33,384 nucleotides of DNA, taken from Saccoglossus kowalevskii. Its lineage: Eukaryota; Hemichordata; Enteropneusta; Harrimaniidae. The stretch lies in contig NW_003110974.1 of the NCBI RefSeq assembly GCF_000003605.2, forward strand, positions 576,131-609,514, written 5' to 3'. The position numbers and the translations under genes are program-made. The first letter of the stretch is position 1. Every line of letters starts with the position of its first letter. Shown here piece after piece: positions 33,111 through 33,384 of the stretch. The notes under the pieces are model-generated. The model made no database searches. It saw nothing but the letters and a program-made list of their open reading frames with translations, and had not been told where the DNA came from.

Positions 33111-33384
33111 CATTATCTGTTTTGCAATTTGATTACGTCTATTCCATAAAGGCATGGGCTATTTTAAATAAAACATTTACAAATGTGTTATAAATTTTAA
33201 ATTACAACATAAGCAATCAGAACGTTAATGAATGTATATTGCAGTAAATCGACTAATCAGTTTGGATTTGAATGAAACGAGGGTCCTAATCTTGTATAAA
33301 TATTTTATAAATTTCATAAATTATGCATCCCTTATCAACTAGTGTTACTTTACACTCACTGTAATCACTATGGACTACTACGCT

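Overview
This is a 33.4 kb piece of an A+T-rich animal nuclear genome. It has intron-style gene structure, with no operons and no bacterial signals. It carries decayed copies of three retrotransposon classes: a Ty3/Gypsy LTR element and two LINE-type elements. It also has minisatellites, microsatellites and old segmental duplications. The one intact protein gene is a class A (rhodopsin-like) G-protein-coupled receptor. The mix suggests an invertebrate metazoan, for example a hemichordate, echinoderm, amphioxus or lophotrochozoan, but the sequence alone does not let me name the group.

Layout, left to right. 1-8357 has no recognisable gene, only small inverted repeats. 8387-11881 is a complete but dead Ty3/Gypsy element on the minus strand, with two diverged ~160 bp LTRs, a primer-binding site, a polypurine tract, and gag, protease, RT and integrase remnants full of stops and frameshifts. 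RNase H and the RT catalytic block are deleted. 11882-15734 is non-coding, with a possible CCAAT/TATA cluster. 15735-16000 is a fossil LINE reverse transcriptase on the plus strand. 16100-18100 is non-coding. 18100-20005 is two diverged tandem copies of a ~0.8-1.1 kb non-coding unit. It runs straight into a ~1 kb minisatellite (20002-21003) with 61-77 bp periods. 21040-21715 and 24100-24465 are two copies of another old duplicated block, each containing a near-match to an RFX X-box. A perfect X-box consensus lies at 24770. 22984-23345 is a very degenerate three-copy tandem array. 25681-25877 is a clean 22-bp minisatellite. 26297-26838 has a strong splice acceptor followed by broken reading frames that resemble an immunoglobulin V-like domain.

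The receptor gene occupies 28034-29089 as a single open frame just after a plausible 3' splice site, followed by an A+T-rich candidate 3' UTR with a good poly(A) signal near 30290. It lacks several hallmark class A residues: Cys3.25, any ECL2 cysteine, Pro5.50 and Trp6.48. The right edge (32690-33110, minus) is the C-terminal part of a second, L1/Tx1-like LINE.

No multi-gene pathway or novel defence or metabolic system is visible. The best leads are the unusual receptor, the Ig-like remnant and the layered repeat history of 18-25 kb.
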